NCBI GenBank assembly: GCA_005406025.1
Contig: BGZK01000293.1
Location: 124,001 to 188,000 of the forward strand
Reading direction: 5' to 3'
Source: Eumeta japonica
Lineage: Eukaryota; Arthropoda; Insecta; Lepidoptera; Psychidae
DNA: 64,000 nt
Below, piece after piece: positions 21,961-33,347 of the stretch. Every line of letters starts with the position of its first letter. The first letter of the stretch is position 1. The translations under genes and the position numbers were made by a program. The notes beneath the pieces are model-generated. The model was not told where the DNA came from and ran no database searches. It saw nothing but the letters and a program-made list of their open reading frames with translations.

Positions 21961-24728
21961 CATGGACATTAGCAACCCCGAAAAGTCACCAGTTTATTGC
22001 CGGCTTCTTGGATAGAAATAGGATACCTAATGGAGGGGGGAATAGGAATTTTGAATTTTTAGTATTTACTGGACATGTTATACATTTTGTCCATTTTAAT
22101 TAAAACTTATTTTAGGTAGGATGCAAGTAAATGCTAACGAAGCCTGTTACGCCATATTAAACAAGGCATGGTGTGAAGCCAACCGTTGAAGACTTTTTTT
22201 GTTGGGAGCCACTTCGGGTGCAGCAGTCATATTGAGATGTCGTTTACGACGGGCAATCATTAAGCATTATACAAAATTTCCTGTCTGTGTTGTTCACCGC
22301 TGATTTGATTGAAGTTTCCTCATCAGCAGCCAACCCTGAAAGTTCAATAAGATCATGTTAAATCGGTTCTAAAAAACTGATTCAATATGTATAATTTCAA
22401 TTTCGTAGAATAAGAAGAAGCGGTTGAAATTCAGCTTGCATGATTTGATCAAAACAAATATCCGAATTTACAATGCAAGTTAAATAAGTTTTTAGACATA
22501 CCGGATTGTCCGTTTATATAATACTTACGCATAATGATATTATAATAAGCTGGATAGCATATCGTTTTATCATGGAATATGTCTGTACGAGCGCATGGAC
22601 GTTGACTATTAAACACAGACGAATGGATATGATTTTATTGGTTTTAAAATTATTATGCGTATAATTCGGACTGGCACAGTCTCAAACTAGACAGTTATTT
22701 CAGTTCAATTCAGTATAGACATCAGCCAAGCCGCTTTTGCTACAAAAACAAGGTTCACTACGCTGACTAAATTTTCATATTAATCAAAAAAAAAATTTAG
22801 CCGCCATGCGATGCTTGGCAGATGTGAAAAATATGAACTTACAATTTTTTTTGAAAGGTTTATAAAAGAAAACGAAATAAAAAAACAATTAAAAGGTAGT
22901 ATTGGATTTATTTCTGAAACTTTCATATTATCGCTATCAGTTTTATTATCAATGTTATCTACATTTAAAATTTAATGAACCCCTTTAAAATTTTAATACA
23001 AATTCACTGAAACGGACCGATATTTACAAACGCAGCTGTGAGTTGTAACGTAACAAATCTGGCTGATAAAAATTTTAACAACAAAAAACCGACTTAAAAA
23101 AACTATTCCAAAACAAATTAATATGCACCAAAAAGTAAAAAAAATATTGCGTATTTTTCTACAAGTTAATAATAAATTTACTTTTTCTACTCATCAGTAT
23201 GCAGATGCCATCTATGTGTTTACCACGCAAGAAGGTAGGTAGGCACCTACCCACTTCAAATTTAACTCAACACATACCTATGAATAACAAACAACGATCA
23301 AAATATTTTTTAGATTTCTCCTAAATAAAATGAAATGAAAAATATTAGACTACTTAAAAGTCAATCAAACTATTACGATATTATAATGTAGTTACGATTA
23401 TTGATATTTTTGGAGTCGGTGTCAGCCAAAAAACACTACAATATAACTAGAAATGGACTTCTAAAATAGTAGAGAAGAAAGCGTTCATTGTAACTACTGT
23501 ACTGAGTCGGAAAGTGCCGACGAAACCCAGATCTGTTCGAAGGTCGTGTAACTCTGCAGTTCTGCCAAATGCAAAACATCAATCTATTCTAATCTCACTG
23601 GAGAACATGATAAACCTCGTTCGAAAGACAAAAAAGTGCCTTCATTTAAATTGAGGTTCTGAAAAATTGCCATTACGCCCACCCCTAAATGTAATTTTTA
23701 CGCGCAAACCTCTTCCAATTTCCCCTGCGATTCTTCAAAGTGCCGAAGCTTTGATGATGTCGTAAATTATTTCGGTTCACCGATTTTACAAAGAAAAAAA
23801 AATGAATAAAATCCTTTACAAAGTGCGTATAATAAATAAACCTTTGTAATTTATTGAGCTTATCTAATAAAGACCAGCTTTCCAAAGGATTCGCTCAGAT
23901 GGTAGCCGTTTTGTGGAAGACGTCATTTTGTTTTTGTTTTCCGTCTATAAATACAAAATAAAAAAGGAGGTTTTTTTTTGTTCGAGCATCAATACAAAAT
24001 TACTGAATGTATGGCTATGAAGCTTTGATCATTCAGCGATGAATCGCTTATAGACGGTTTTAGGCTATTTATTTTTTGAATTCCGTACACCGATTATTAT
24101 TTTTTTTCTATTCGCTTTTAAAGTCCAGCAAAGCGGCCGAGTGACCGTTAATATTTATATAAGTATATAAAATGAAAACAGTTTTTTTTTGTCCAAATAC
24201 CAGTTTAAAGTTATCGAACGTACTGGTATGGTACTTGGACCATTCGATGTGGAAGTGTAATTTGAGGCTATTGATTGTATACATTTTATACAATCATCAC
24301 CATTTATTGTAACTATTTATTTTAATAAGTCATAACGCTTAGCGAAGCAGTCGGGTGACGGATGGTCTACATGTTCATACCATATTATTTTGCGGCAACA
24401 GCAATAACAAACAAATGTACATCTTCACGTCAGAGTTTTATTTATCATTAAAAGGACTGTAATAAGTTTTTATGACATTTTCAAAATTGATAATGTTATT
24501 ATTTTGTGAAACGAGGAAGTGTATTAAATATTTATAAGGGCGGATATGTTCAGAAATCGCACTCGATTAAAACAATGTATTTCTACGCGTTCCGGTTAAA
24601 TATCGCACCAGCGATGACGTTTTAGACGGTGAAAAAAATGCTTTCGTCATCTTCAATGACCTCTTAAAACACCTGCTTTCAAAACACACCGATTATGCAA
24701 ACACAAATCTGAGGGCACTTAAAGACCG
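21961..24728. other. Unannotated stretch
   Basis: No gene or named repeat. A weak imperfect foldback lies at about 22723-22820 (CTAAATTTT 22767-22775 against AAAATTTAG 22792-22800, with AGCCAAGC and GCTTGGC outside). Open frames of 61-66 codons on - carry no domain. Confidence 0.5.
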
Positions 24729-24774
24729 CGTAAAGTAAGACGGATTTCGCTAGCGGAATCCGTCTTACTTTACG
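24729..24774. repeat. 46-bp near-perfect palindrome with no loop
   Basis: The two 23-bp halves are reverse complements except for one position pair (T at 24747 against G at 24756). The outer half starts CGTAAAGTAAGACGGATT and the centre is CGCTAGCG. There is no spacer, no flanking duplication and no similar sequence elsewhere in the window. Confidence 0.9.
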
Positions 24775-25554
24775 TCAGGTTTAAAATCTTCTGATACCAA
24801 TCGCCGGTGCTAATCGTTAATGTTCTATAGATTGTTAGTTCACGGCCAAAACAATTTTACCGCGCGATGCAATGTCATGACAACAAAAATTAAAGATATT
24901 TCATCTGCCTGAAGTGGCAATCTTCTGAATAAGCGACAGTCTCCATGGCCTAGACTGTAAAATGCTCTGGGATGGATTTCTGCAGTTTGTTGCAGGTCTG
25001 CGCTGCAGGCCGGGTGTGTGCATTGTGCCCGTGATTTAACGTTGCACTAGTACTTACCGCCATAAAAAAGTTTTAATTTTGCAACCAGTGGAATCATACC
25101 ATATAACAGATTATTATATATATCAAAACTTTCTTAAAAATACGCAGATTAAGTCAATGAAAAGATCATCAATCAGTTCGCCAGTTATTGAGCAGTTGCG
25201 TAAACATATATGCATCAACGAAAGTACGCTCGCATGTACGCACAAAATTAATAAGTACATAAGGGTCGAACATAAAACTGTCCCTTTTGAAGTCAGTTAA
25301 AAAGTTGGTTAAAAACGATGAATTCGATGTCTCGATCCCGTGTTTATTTTGATAGAGACTAACATCGTGTTAAAGTTTTTTACATGGATTTAATATTGAA
25401 ATTAAAATTTAACGAATGTAAGCCCAGCTCATAGTCAGCCGATCTTTTTTTTTTTTCTAGAGCAAAAAATCCATTTCGAGAATTAATAACGCTCACGAAT
25501 GAAGTTATGCGCAACCCTTCTCCTCTTATAAATAGCCTGTTTACGTTCAAGTAT
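24775..25554. other. Unannotated stretch
   Basis: No gene supported; a 73-codon frame on + (25079-25300) has no domain. Confidence 0.5.
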
Positions 25555-25870
25555 TACGCAAGCCGTCTGTCGCCTTTGGCCGTGGCGCGCGCGGGCCCGA
25601 AAGTGTAACATTGTTAGTGACGTCAAATACGTCACGTTGTATTAATCCGCGGCGAAATTTCCGGCGAATTTATCGGAAGACACGAGGGGGCGCTCGCGGG
25701 CGAAGATGGCGTCTTAATACGCAGAGACGGGCGCGCTGCCGGTCAAATTGAACTTTCTGATATATCTTCCGCCGTATCAACATTTGCGTGTTCGCTTTGA
25801 TCGCCGCACGCGACCGCGCGCCGGGCAGATAACGAATGTTAGCCATTTGTGGCGAATGTTTTTGTTCAGT
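25555..25870. promoter_or_regulatory. CpG-rich island with CRE-like sites, candidate regulatory region
   Basis: A compact, CpG-dense block in AT-rich surroundings that matches no repeat in this window. It contains a perfect CRE palindrome TGACGTCA (25618-25625) followed seven bases later by TACGTCACG, and an AAGATGGCG string near 25704-25712. It has no long reading frame. Such blocks in insects can be promoters, 5' untranslated exons or conserved enhancers. Function is inferred only from composition and motifs. Confidence 0.35.
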
Positions 25871-26063
25871 TTGTTTTGGTAATCGGTACTGGCGCGGACA
25901 TACTGCTTTTGTCTAGTGTATGACGTTGCAGTTTGTTATTTTCAAATATTAATGGCAAAAAAAGGAAAACGACGAAAGCGATTCTACTTTGACGGCTTAC
26001 CTATGTATTTACCTATATGTCAATAGAACGTACAGTATTTTCTATGCAAAAGTGAGTTGGGCA

Positions 26064-26660
26064 GGCAGATTCTCTCCGAAATTGTTTCTAGCGGTGCTCG
26101 AATCAATTTTCAAACGTCTAGATTGGGAAGCGAAGAGAATACAGATGGATTGATGGAGAACTACTAAACCACCTAAATATCGTGGACAGTATGGTAGTCT
26201 TCACAGGAAGCGCTATGAAGTTGGAGAGTATGGTAATCGAATTAGCAATGGAAAGTGAAAATGTGGGATTGTCAACGAATGTATATTTAGGACAGCTAGG
26301 TATAATTCGAAAATAACACAGAAGAAGAGATAGAAAAAAGAGAAGAATTGAAAGAAGAACTCTAGCCTGGAGGAAATATTGGGAATTAAAAGAGACAATA
26401 AAAACAACGATATTAATATACATACAAAGAAAAAATTCTACGACGTAGTCGACATTGATTTTGATAATTTTGACATTGTTATGCGTGACATATGGCTGTC
26501 AGAGTTGGTAACTGAGAAAAGAAGACGAAGAAAAAAATCGCTATCTAGCAGCGTAAAATGGAAAGAAGTATGTTTGATTTAAAATTATCAGATAGGGTCA
26601 ACAACATGAGCATGAGAAAAAGAAAACAAAAACTACTGCAATCGTAATCGGAATAGCAAC
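26064..26660 (+). pseudogene. RTE-type reverse transcriptase fragment
   Basis: A frame starting at 26064 gives FSPKLFLAVLESIFKRLDW. After a shift it continues as GELLNHLNIVDSMVVFTGSA, LESMVIELAMESENVG, VYLGQLG, RRTLAWRKYWELKE, and finally MERSMFDLKLSDRVNN. This is the palm-to-thumb part of an RTE-type LINE, as in the element at 44935-47500. The active-site Asp-Asp (FADD in the family) reads VDSM here (26182-26193), so the second catalytic Asp is Ser. The 5' half, including the endonuclease, is missing, as is usual for truncated LINE copies. The frame changes and stops are consistent with an old insertion. Confidence 0.75.
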
Positions 26661-28035
26661 AGAGAGCGACACCGGAATCAGGATCATGGTTGACAGCGTG
26701 ATCGATGCAAAAGATCGAGGAATTGATCGTTTGTCCGCTCGGGTGGAGCCGCAAACGAACGCTAGTAACAAACAAAATACTAGCCTAGAACGTGAAGAGC
26801 TCCGGGTTCGATTTTATGTCCGGTAATAAATCGTTGGTTTTTCCTTGAGTCACGAAGCGAAGCATTTGAGAACGCTTTACCATTGAAAATTATTTTCGCC
26901 TCTTGTCAGCAACTATTTTTATTGCTGTACGTTTATTAGTTCATGAAAATGGGAAGATTGCTTCAAATTATAATAAAATTGTGAATAAAAGACATCAAAA
27001 TAGTTTAGAAAACTTTCCTATTAAATCTGTGAAATAATTTGAGAACACGATTACTTGAGAAAAAAAAAACGATTAATTTAGCCTTTTCTTTATTAGCTTT
27101 AGAATGCGTCAAGCAATTTCCTATTGAAGATGGGTATTGAATTCGATGTCGCTAAACTATAATTAATAAAAATATAATTTTAGGAAAAATATTCTGTTCA
27201 ATAATTTTCATAAACGAGGTATTGCAATTTTGGTGAGGACCTCTAGTATAAAGTGAATCTACCTCTTTGTAATTCGTATATTTTGAAGACAGTGGGTTGT
27301 AACAGTTGCAGTAATATACTAGGGTATATTACTGCCATACTAGGCTATTTCCAATTTAAAGATTTTTCATTTTTTTTTAATCAAAATTAAACTATTATTA
27401 TGAGGCATGCACTTGTGAATATTCCAAATTTCCTTCTAATCGCAGGTGCCTGATTTATAGTTATTTGTTATAACACCATAACCAAAATGACTCTTGTAAA
27501 TCAGATCTTTCTGTACATTTCGTTATGTTTCAAACATTTTGAATCAGCACACGTCGTATGGTGCTCCGACATAATATATATTAGGCATTTCTCGTCCTCT
27601 TTATTTGTCTTTTTTTTGCAGTTTTTAATTTTTTTTTTAGTATATTGTTTTGAACTAGGTTTAACTGCGGCTTTACGCGTGTGGACTACAGAATTACGGT
27701 GTAGATTCTTCTATAAATAAATAAAGTAGCGCGCGAATCGTGGTGCCTGCTTTCTCCGGCCACTCAGGGTGATTGCCGCCGTGTTATTTTAAAGACAAAA
27801 AAGCTTCTTGGGCGCCATTCTTAATACGGAATTTTTTGTAGGTCTTTTTAAGATCGACAATCATACAGTATACTAATTTGATATATTGATATATCTCTAA
27901 TGGTGTACTTGGACTAAACCATTTAAATGCCCCAAAAGCGTATTTTTTAAACTTGTTTCATTATTATTCTGCTTATTTCATACTTTATTTTGTGCAACAA
28001 AATATATTCTATAACCTAACCAGGTTTTTATTTTA
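26661..28035. other. Unannotated stretch, possible SINE trace
   Basis: Near 26800 the string CTCCGGGTTCGATTTTATG resembles a tRNA-type B box, so a degraded SINE may lie at about 26780-26900. Nothing else is recognised. Frames on + around 27487-27720 are low-complexity. Confidence 0.35.
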
Positions 28036-28061
28036 ATTTCAAAGCTATATAGCTTTGAAAT
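28036..28061. repeat. Perfect 26-bp palindrome
   Basis: Two 13-bp halves (ATTTCAAAGCTAT and its exact reverse complement) meet without a loop. It lies 12 bases upstream of the next foldback. Confidence 0.95.
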
Positions 28062-28072
28062 AAAGAATTCAA

Positions 28073-28110
28073 TCCAATTAATGTAAATTGGATAATTTAC
28101 ATTAATTGGA
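28073..28110. repeat. Perfect foldback, 17-bp arms
   Basis: TCCAATTAATGTAAATT (28073-28089) pairs perfectly with AATTTACATTAATTGGA (28094-28110) around a 4-nt loop GGAT. No flanking duplication. Confidence 0.95.
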
Positions 28111-28230
28111 TAATTGATTTTCACGGGAAAAGAACTTTAACATACAGTCAGTTTGTACTTTACAACATGTAGTGATATATAGATATATAACGTTATGACA
28201 AACAACACTATGCATACAAGGATTTTAACA

Positions 28231-28271
28231 CTGTGTTTACAGATATATTAAAGGTATACCTGTAAACACAG
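28231..28271. repeat. Perfect foldback, 12-bp arms
   Basis: CTGTGTTTACAG (28231-28242) pairs with CTGTAAACACAG (28260-28271) around a 17-nt loop. Confidence 0.95.
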
Positions 28272-29600
28272 ATTATATTTATATGTATAAAAGGTCATAT
28301 TTTCAAAGTTTTTTGGATTATTACATTTTAAGAAACGATGCAGACTCGTTAGAAGTTATGATCGCTCTCACGCTGCAATATTAAATACAATGTTACATCA
28401 TACTCTATACCTACAGATTAATATTGGTTTGGTTTTGAAGCTACACAATGACTATGCACTTGGTGCGTTTCTTGAACAAAATGATGGGTATATACCCCTT
28501 AAACAGTTCGCAAAATATTTCCAGAGTATTTTCGTGACCAACGAAACGTCATTCAGGACTTCTCCAAACATTTTTGTGTTGGTATGAGTTGTGAAATTTG
28601 GTCGTTAATTAGAATTCTTGTTGCTAAATAAGGACACAATTTTTTGACAAACTGGTGTGAGTTTAGGTAGTAACTCTATTGTTATTCCATTACCTGGAAA
28701 TAAAATATTATACTTAGCTCTATATTTGCATACAATATATATATATATATAGTACTATAAGTAAAATGGATTCAAATTTATAATCCATTTTATTTAGGTA
28801 GTCTCTTTGTCAAATCAAAATTAAAAAAAAAAAAAAATATATAATTAAGACACTCACAAAGTTTTCAATTATACTTGGAGGAATGGCCCAGTTTTGCAAC
28901 AAATGAGTAATGTCTTCGTGTCGACTTATAATTGCTGCATCAACGTTCAAAAAATCCATTTACAATACATACCTATGTATTCCCAACGAAAATGTAATAT
29001 AAACATCACATATTGTATATTACACATACTGTTAATAATCACATATTTTCCATTCCAATTAGATTCATATATGAATATGTAAATAGAGTTTACCTGTTCT
29101 CGATGAGACAGTTTTCACGCATACACCACAAATACCTACGTATTTAACAACGCAACGTGAGCGCTAAAGGTCTGCTACTGTCATGTTGTGACGAGTTTAC
29201 AGACGAAGAAAATATTTACGAGTTTAAAAAAAATGCATTTTGAATCAGAATGTTTTTTCTCATTTCGATTACAAGATCATGTTTACTTGCTCTAACTGTT
29301 TTCGTCTTAAGATTTGAAAATGTTGCTAAAATATTTGTCTTATCTGTGTCTTAACTGAAAAATCATATATTTTTGTATTGAAGAAATATTTTCTCGAACA
29401 AAGTAAATGATTTCATAAAATGGAATTGCTTGATTTAAATATTTCTTTTTTACTGTGCTCGGTCGAGATTTATACCATAACCACCCTATTATTTCTCAGT
29501 AAAGAGAGCTCATAATCTTTCCGGCAGAAAGACTCACCTTAAAATTCTTAAAGGTTGGAGATAATAGTTTTTTCTAAATAATAGATTTCTTTTGTTTCTG
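28272..29600. other. Unannotated stretch with one further foldback
   Basis: An 11-bp foldback TAAAATGGATT/AATCCATTTTA lies at 28762-28772 and 28782-28792, just after a TA microsatellite (28735-28751). No gene supported. Confidence 0.55.
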
Positions 29601-29640
29601 GAATTGTGGCTTCACAGTTACTACTGTAAAGCCACAATTC
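29601..29640. repeat. Near-perfect foldback, 18-bp arms
   Basis: GAATTGTGGCTTCACAGT (29601-29618) pairs with ACTGTAAAGCCACAATTC (29623-29640) with one mismatch and a 4-nt loop. An outer pair GTTTCTGG ... CCAGAAAC brackets it unevenly. Confidence 0.9.
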
Positions 29641-32004
29641 ATTTATAGTTCTAATTAGAGCCAGAAACTATCGGAATCTAGTTGTAACAGTTTCAAAGAA
29701 ACTCGAGAAATGTTCATCCTCGTTTCTTTTCACGCATCGTTAAGCATTTTGAGGATCCAGTGCGCGGATACTTCTTTCATCCCCAAACGTTCATGTCAAA
29801 TGCTATGCATATTTCCAGTGAAAATCTTAGTTTCTTCGGCTATAAAACGTACCGTGATATGACGATCTGCTGAAACATTTTTTTTTTACTTTTTTACCCT
29901 TTCTTCGCTCACAACCTTGTTGGGATGATCCGAACGAGGGTCGCCTTCGGTGGATGTAAATCCTCATTTAAATTCGGCGCACGAACAGGCAACTATGGAA
30001 TACGGTACATCATTAACTCCTCAGTATTTAAAGCACAGATACTTTATAACAGCACGCGATTAATTTTTTCCACTTTTAACAATATGTTACAACAGACTGC
30101 GAACAAAAGAATTCAATTGAAAAAAAACAAAAGATAGCAAAAGCATTTCCTTTTTTAAAATCTAATCAATACCTATTTCAATTTTTCCCGTCAGTATTAC
30201 TTTTTTCTGGTTCCAAAGAGTTTTTGCCTCATTCTTATTTTACACGGAGCGCCCCACGTATTTGTTATTTGACATAACTAGAAAAAGCAAAGTTTCAAAG
30301 GCTGGTAATTTGGATTATTTAACTTTTCCTTTACTAACTTCTTCCTTCGCATACTGTAATACTTACATACATTATACATACACATATATATGGAACGATT
30401 CTTGGGTTCCACTCGTTTTGCTATTTCCAATTTCGTTCAATAATAAGTGAGTGATCTTATCCTTTTTTTCCAAAACTCATGGAAATTGAAAACAAAATAT
30501 TTGGCGTCTTCTTACGATTGTACATTAATTATTGTTCCTGATTTATTTGAAAGTTGAAATGAAACATCCATAAAATGCTACTAGCCGTAATACTTTGCAA
30601 TTTGCCGAAATCCGAAATATTTAAAATTCTTAACTAAATACCTACAAACAAGGGTTTCGTATTACCATCCAATATATTTGCGCTGTGAATTTATAAAAAA
30701 AATAATTAAAATAAAATTCTTGTCTAGCACAAGACCGATTCACATTTGGCCAGTGTTTATTATTTTTTTGTTTTACTTCAGGGTTTGCACTATAATCACA
30801 TCAAATACCTGCAACAATTATATGTATATACTATCGTTTTTACGATGGAGCGAAATCAACAAATCATGAAAAAAACATCTCTATTGTATATGGATCTTTT
30901 TTAATTTTTAACTCATTTTTTTGTTATTTAACATGCTATTTGCAATAATACACAAATAATTTAAAAAAAAATCATCTGTTTACGTATTGTGGTTCAATAG
31001 TAGAAGTACGTTAGAGGTTGAACGGACGGTCGGACTCACCGTGTAAGTAAGTTATAAGTTCCCGTTGGCATATTTTGAGTTCAGCTCCAGAAAAATATAG
31101 ATATAAATTACTTCTTACTGCCTTAATCTGCACCCTTAATTACTTCTTTGCTACCCAATGAAATATTCATTAAGAATAATGAGAAATATACTAACATTTT
31201 CGCTTGTATGACATTGGCTGACTCCCAATGTATTTTTTCTCAAGAAGAAAATAAATAAATGAAAATAATGGATTTCGGTTAACGCATCAAGGAATATGTA
31301 TATGGAGCTATGAGCGTGCTCTCAGCTTTTTCATAGTCTTTTTCTTAGTTTTTATTAAGAATTCCGTTCTAATTGCTCATTTCTGAGTTATCTCTTCAAT
31401 AATAAATGGTGTTTGCAAAAAAACCTTTCCGACAAATTATGAGATATGCATTACTTCTGGGTCTTTACTAATAACGACGGTCATATCTGTTAAAATCAGC
31501 TAACAGGCACTTCCATATCTTTTGCCCAGTGATGTTAATCTTCAGGCATTGCTATATAAGACGTCTGTTTTGGGGTTCTTTATTTTGTAAGAATGTAGGA
31601 TCATTTTGAAATTAGTTAAAGCTCGAGATAGGGTATTCGCTGTACCTAAGTGCAAAAAGTGATATCTTATGGAATTCATCGATTAATATTAGTTGGAGTT
31701 TATCAATAATATTAATACACAACAAATGATGCGTATAAAAAGTTGATTATTTTGGTGTATTTTAATTATTACCAAAGAGCTACGTTAACAAACCCTAATT
31801 ATTAAATTTTATTGACACCATTGTACGTGGTCAGTTCTGAGAATGTTCTCTACGTATTTTATTCGCTATGAAGAGAGTGAGATAGTGCCGCTATCAAACG
31901 CAATATAGGTGTTTGCGAACTAAATACAGGCCACACAAGTAATAAATTACAAAAATGTTAGAAAATGCAGTATAGACAATGTATTATGTATAGTATAAAC
32001 TCGC
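29641..32004. other. Unannotated AT-rich stretch
   Basis: No gene, RNA or named repeat seen over more than 2 kb. Frames of 62-70 codons have AT-driven composition. Confidence 0.5.
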
Positions 32005-32385
32005 GCCTATTTCCCACAATGGTAGATAGAGACTATAGATTTCCACGTGGTACGATCTTTACATATGTCTCTTGTTTCAGTGTCATCCATCGATCTTTTT
32101 ACGCAAGCTCATCGGTTTCAGGTGCTTAAAATTTGGCCCTTTTTTAATATGCCACCAACATGGTCATTGGATTTTCTAGAGCGGCCCTTTATAACTTTTT
32201 CACCACAAAAAATCGCTCTATAGATTTGTTTTGTCTGTCTATTTTTATTCTTTTTTCCTAGTGGCCAAGCAACCGCAATATATCTCTTTCTATTTTAATT
32301 AGTATATCTTCCTTCAAACCACACCAATCTCTGACATCCTGTTCCTACATCTATCTTTCCGAGACTCCACAGATACCGCCCGCTT
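32005..32385 (-). pseudogene. Endonuclease/RT LINE, C-terminal part, downstream of a nested insertion
   Basis: On - this encodes, across frames, CGVSER, RCRNRMSEI-like text, TKQIYRAIF, GRSRKSNDHVGGILKKGQIL, ACVKRSMDDTE and ICKDRTTWKSIVS. This is the C-terminal region of a LINE whose upstream part is at 33348-35400. The last recognisable codon of the upstream part (SLRSI at about 33350) and the first here (CGVSER at about 32385) would be adjacent in an intact element. The two blocks are therefore one element split by the + strand LINE between them. Stops and frameshifts are frequent. Confidence 0.75.
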
Positions 32386-33347
32386 ATGATGATGTGAATA
32401 ATGCTATCTTTTAATTAGAGAAATGGTTTACTGTAAAAATCTACTTTTTGATGGAACGAAAAAAAATAATGAATAACATTCTCAGCAAATATAAAATATG
32501 GATCCGGAACTATATAAGTACGTAACAAGTATTGCAGTTTGTTTTTGATACCGTGTTCCTGGGAATTGCTTTGGATAGCAGGCTTCAATAGGGTACTGAT
32601 ATTAGTAAGTTGGCGAAAAGGCTTAGCTCTACCGCCAAAGCAGAAAAAAAAAAAATATGAAATTTATAAGACTTCGAAACTGCTAGATAAGTTTATTTTG
32701 GCTGTTTCTAAAGTCTGATGTCGAATGGCATCTTACTCTGGGGAAATGCCGCAGATATTCATAAAATTTTCGTGGTGCAGAAGCGGCCGTTCGCGCGATT
32801 TACAAGCTCAGACCTCGTGTATCTCTTAAAAATAAGTTTAAGGAAATTGGAATCTTAACTCGGGAATTCCAATTGAAATACGAAACTTTATTATACAAAT
32901 AAAATTTTTAGAAATGCTTAAAAGAAATAGTGACCGACATAAACTCAGTACTAGAAATAAAATTAAACTGTATTTACATGTTAGTCAACTTTGCAAAGTC
33001 ACAAATTCATTGAGAGGGCTTCAGTAGGGTTCCTGTGGATATACAAGTTTAAGATTATACAAATTTAAGGCTAATGTTAAACCATCACTAAGTAAAAACG
33101 GCTATCACATAGTTTCCGAATATTTAGAAGACGAATATCCATGGGCAAAGTGGCTCGATTTCGTAGCAGGCTGTTATGTTTAATAATGGCTTTATATTTG
33201 TTTTGGTTATGCATAACGAAATTAGAAAAAGGCTACCCTTGAGCTTCTTGTTCGTTCTTCTTGAGGGAAAACTTCTTTCCGAACCAATGAAAAAGTAAAT
33301 TCGCAAAAAATTATGATGTATTGCAAATATAATTTGAATTTGAATAC
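32386..33347 (+). pseudogene. CR1/jockey-type LINE, 5'-truncated, inserted into another LINE
   Basis: Starting right at the junction, the + strand reads DAYDDVNNAIF, then a WF-type motif, TVFLGIALDSRLQ, ISKLAKRLSSTA, LLWGNAADI, FVVQKRAVRAIYKLRPRVS, KFKEIGIL, RNSDRHKLSTRNK and a final EYLED. This is the thumb and C-terminal region of a CR1/jockey-type reverse transcriptase. The catalytic palm is absent, as expected for a 5'-truncated insertion. The 3' end has an ATTTGAATTTGAA simple tail (33335-33348) directly abutting the host LINE. Stops and frameshifts show it is also dead. Clade naming is from memory. Confidence 0.75.

Noticed and set aside
26118..26423. 101-codon hydrophobic open frame on -
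   Set aside because: Antisense to the RTE fragment at 26064-26660.
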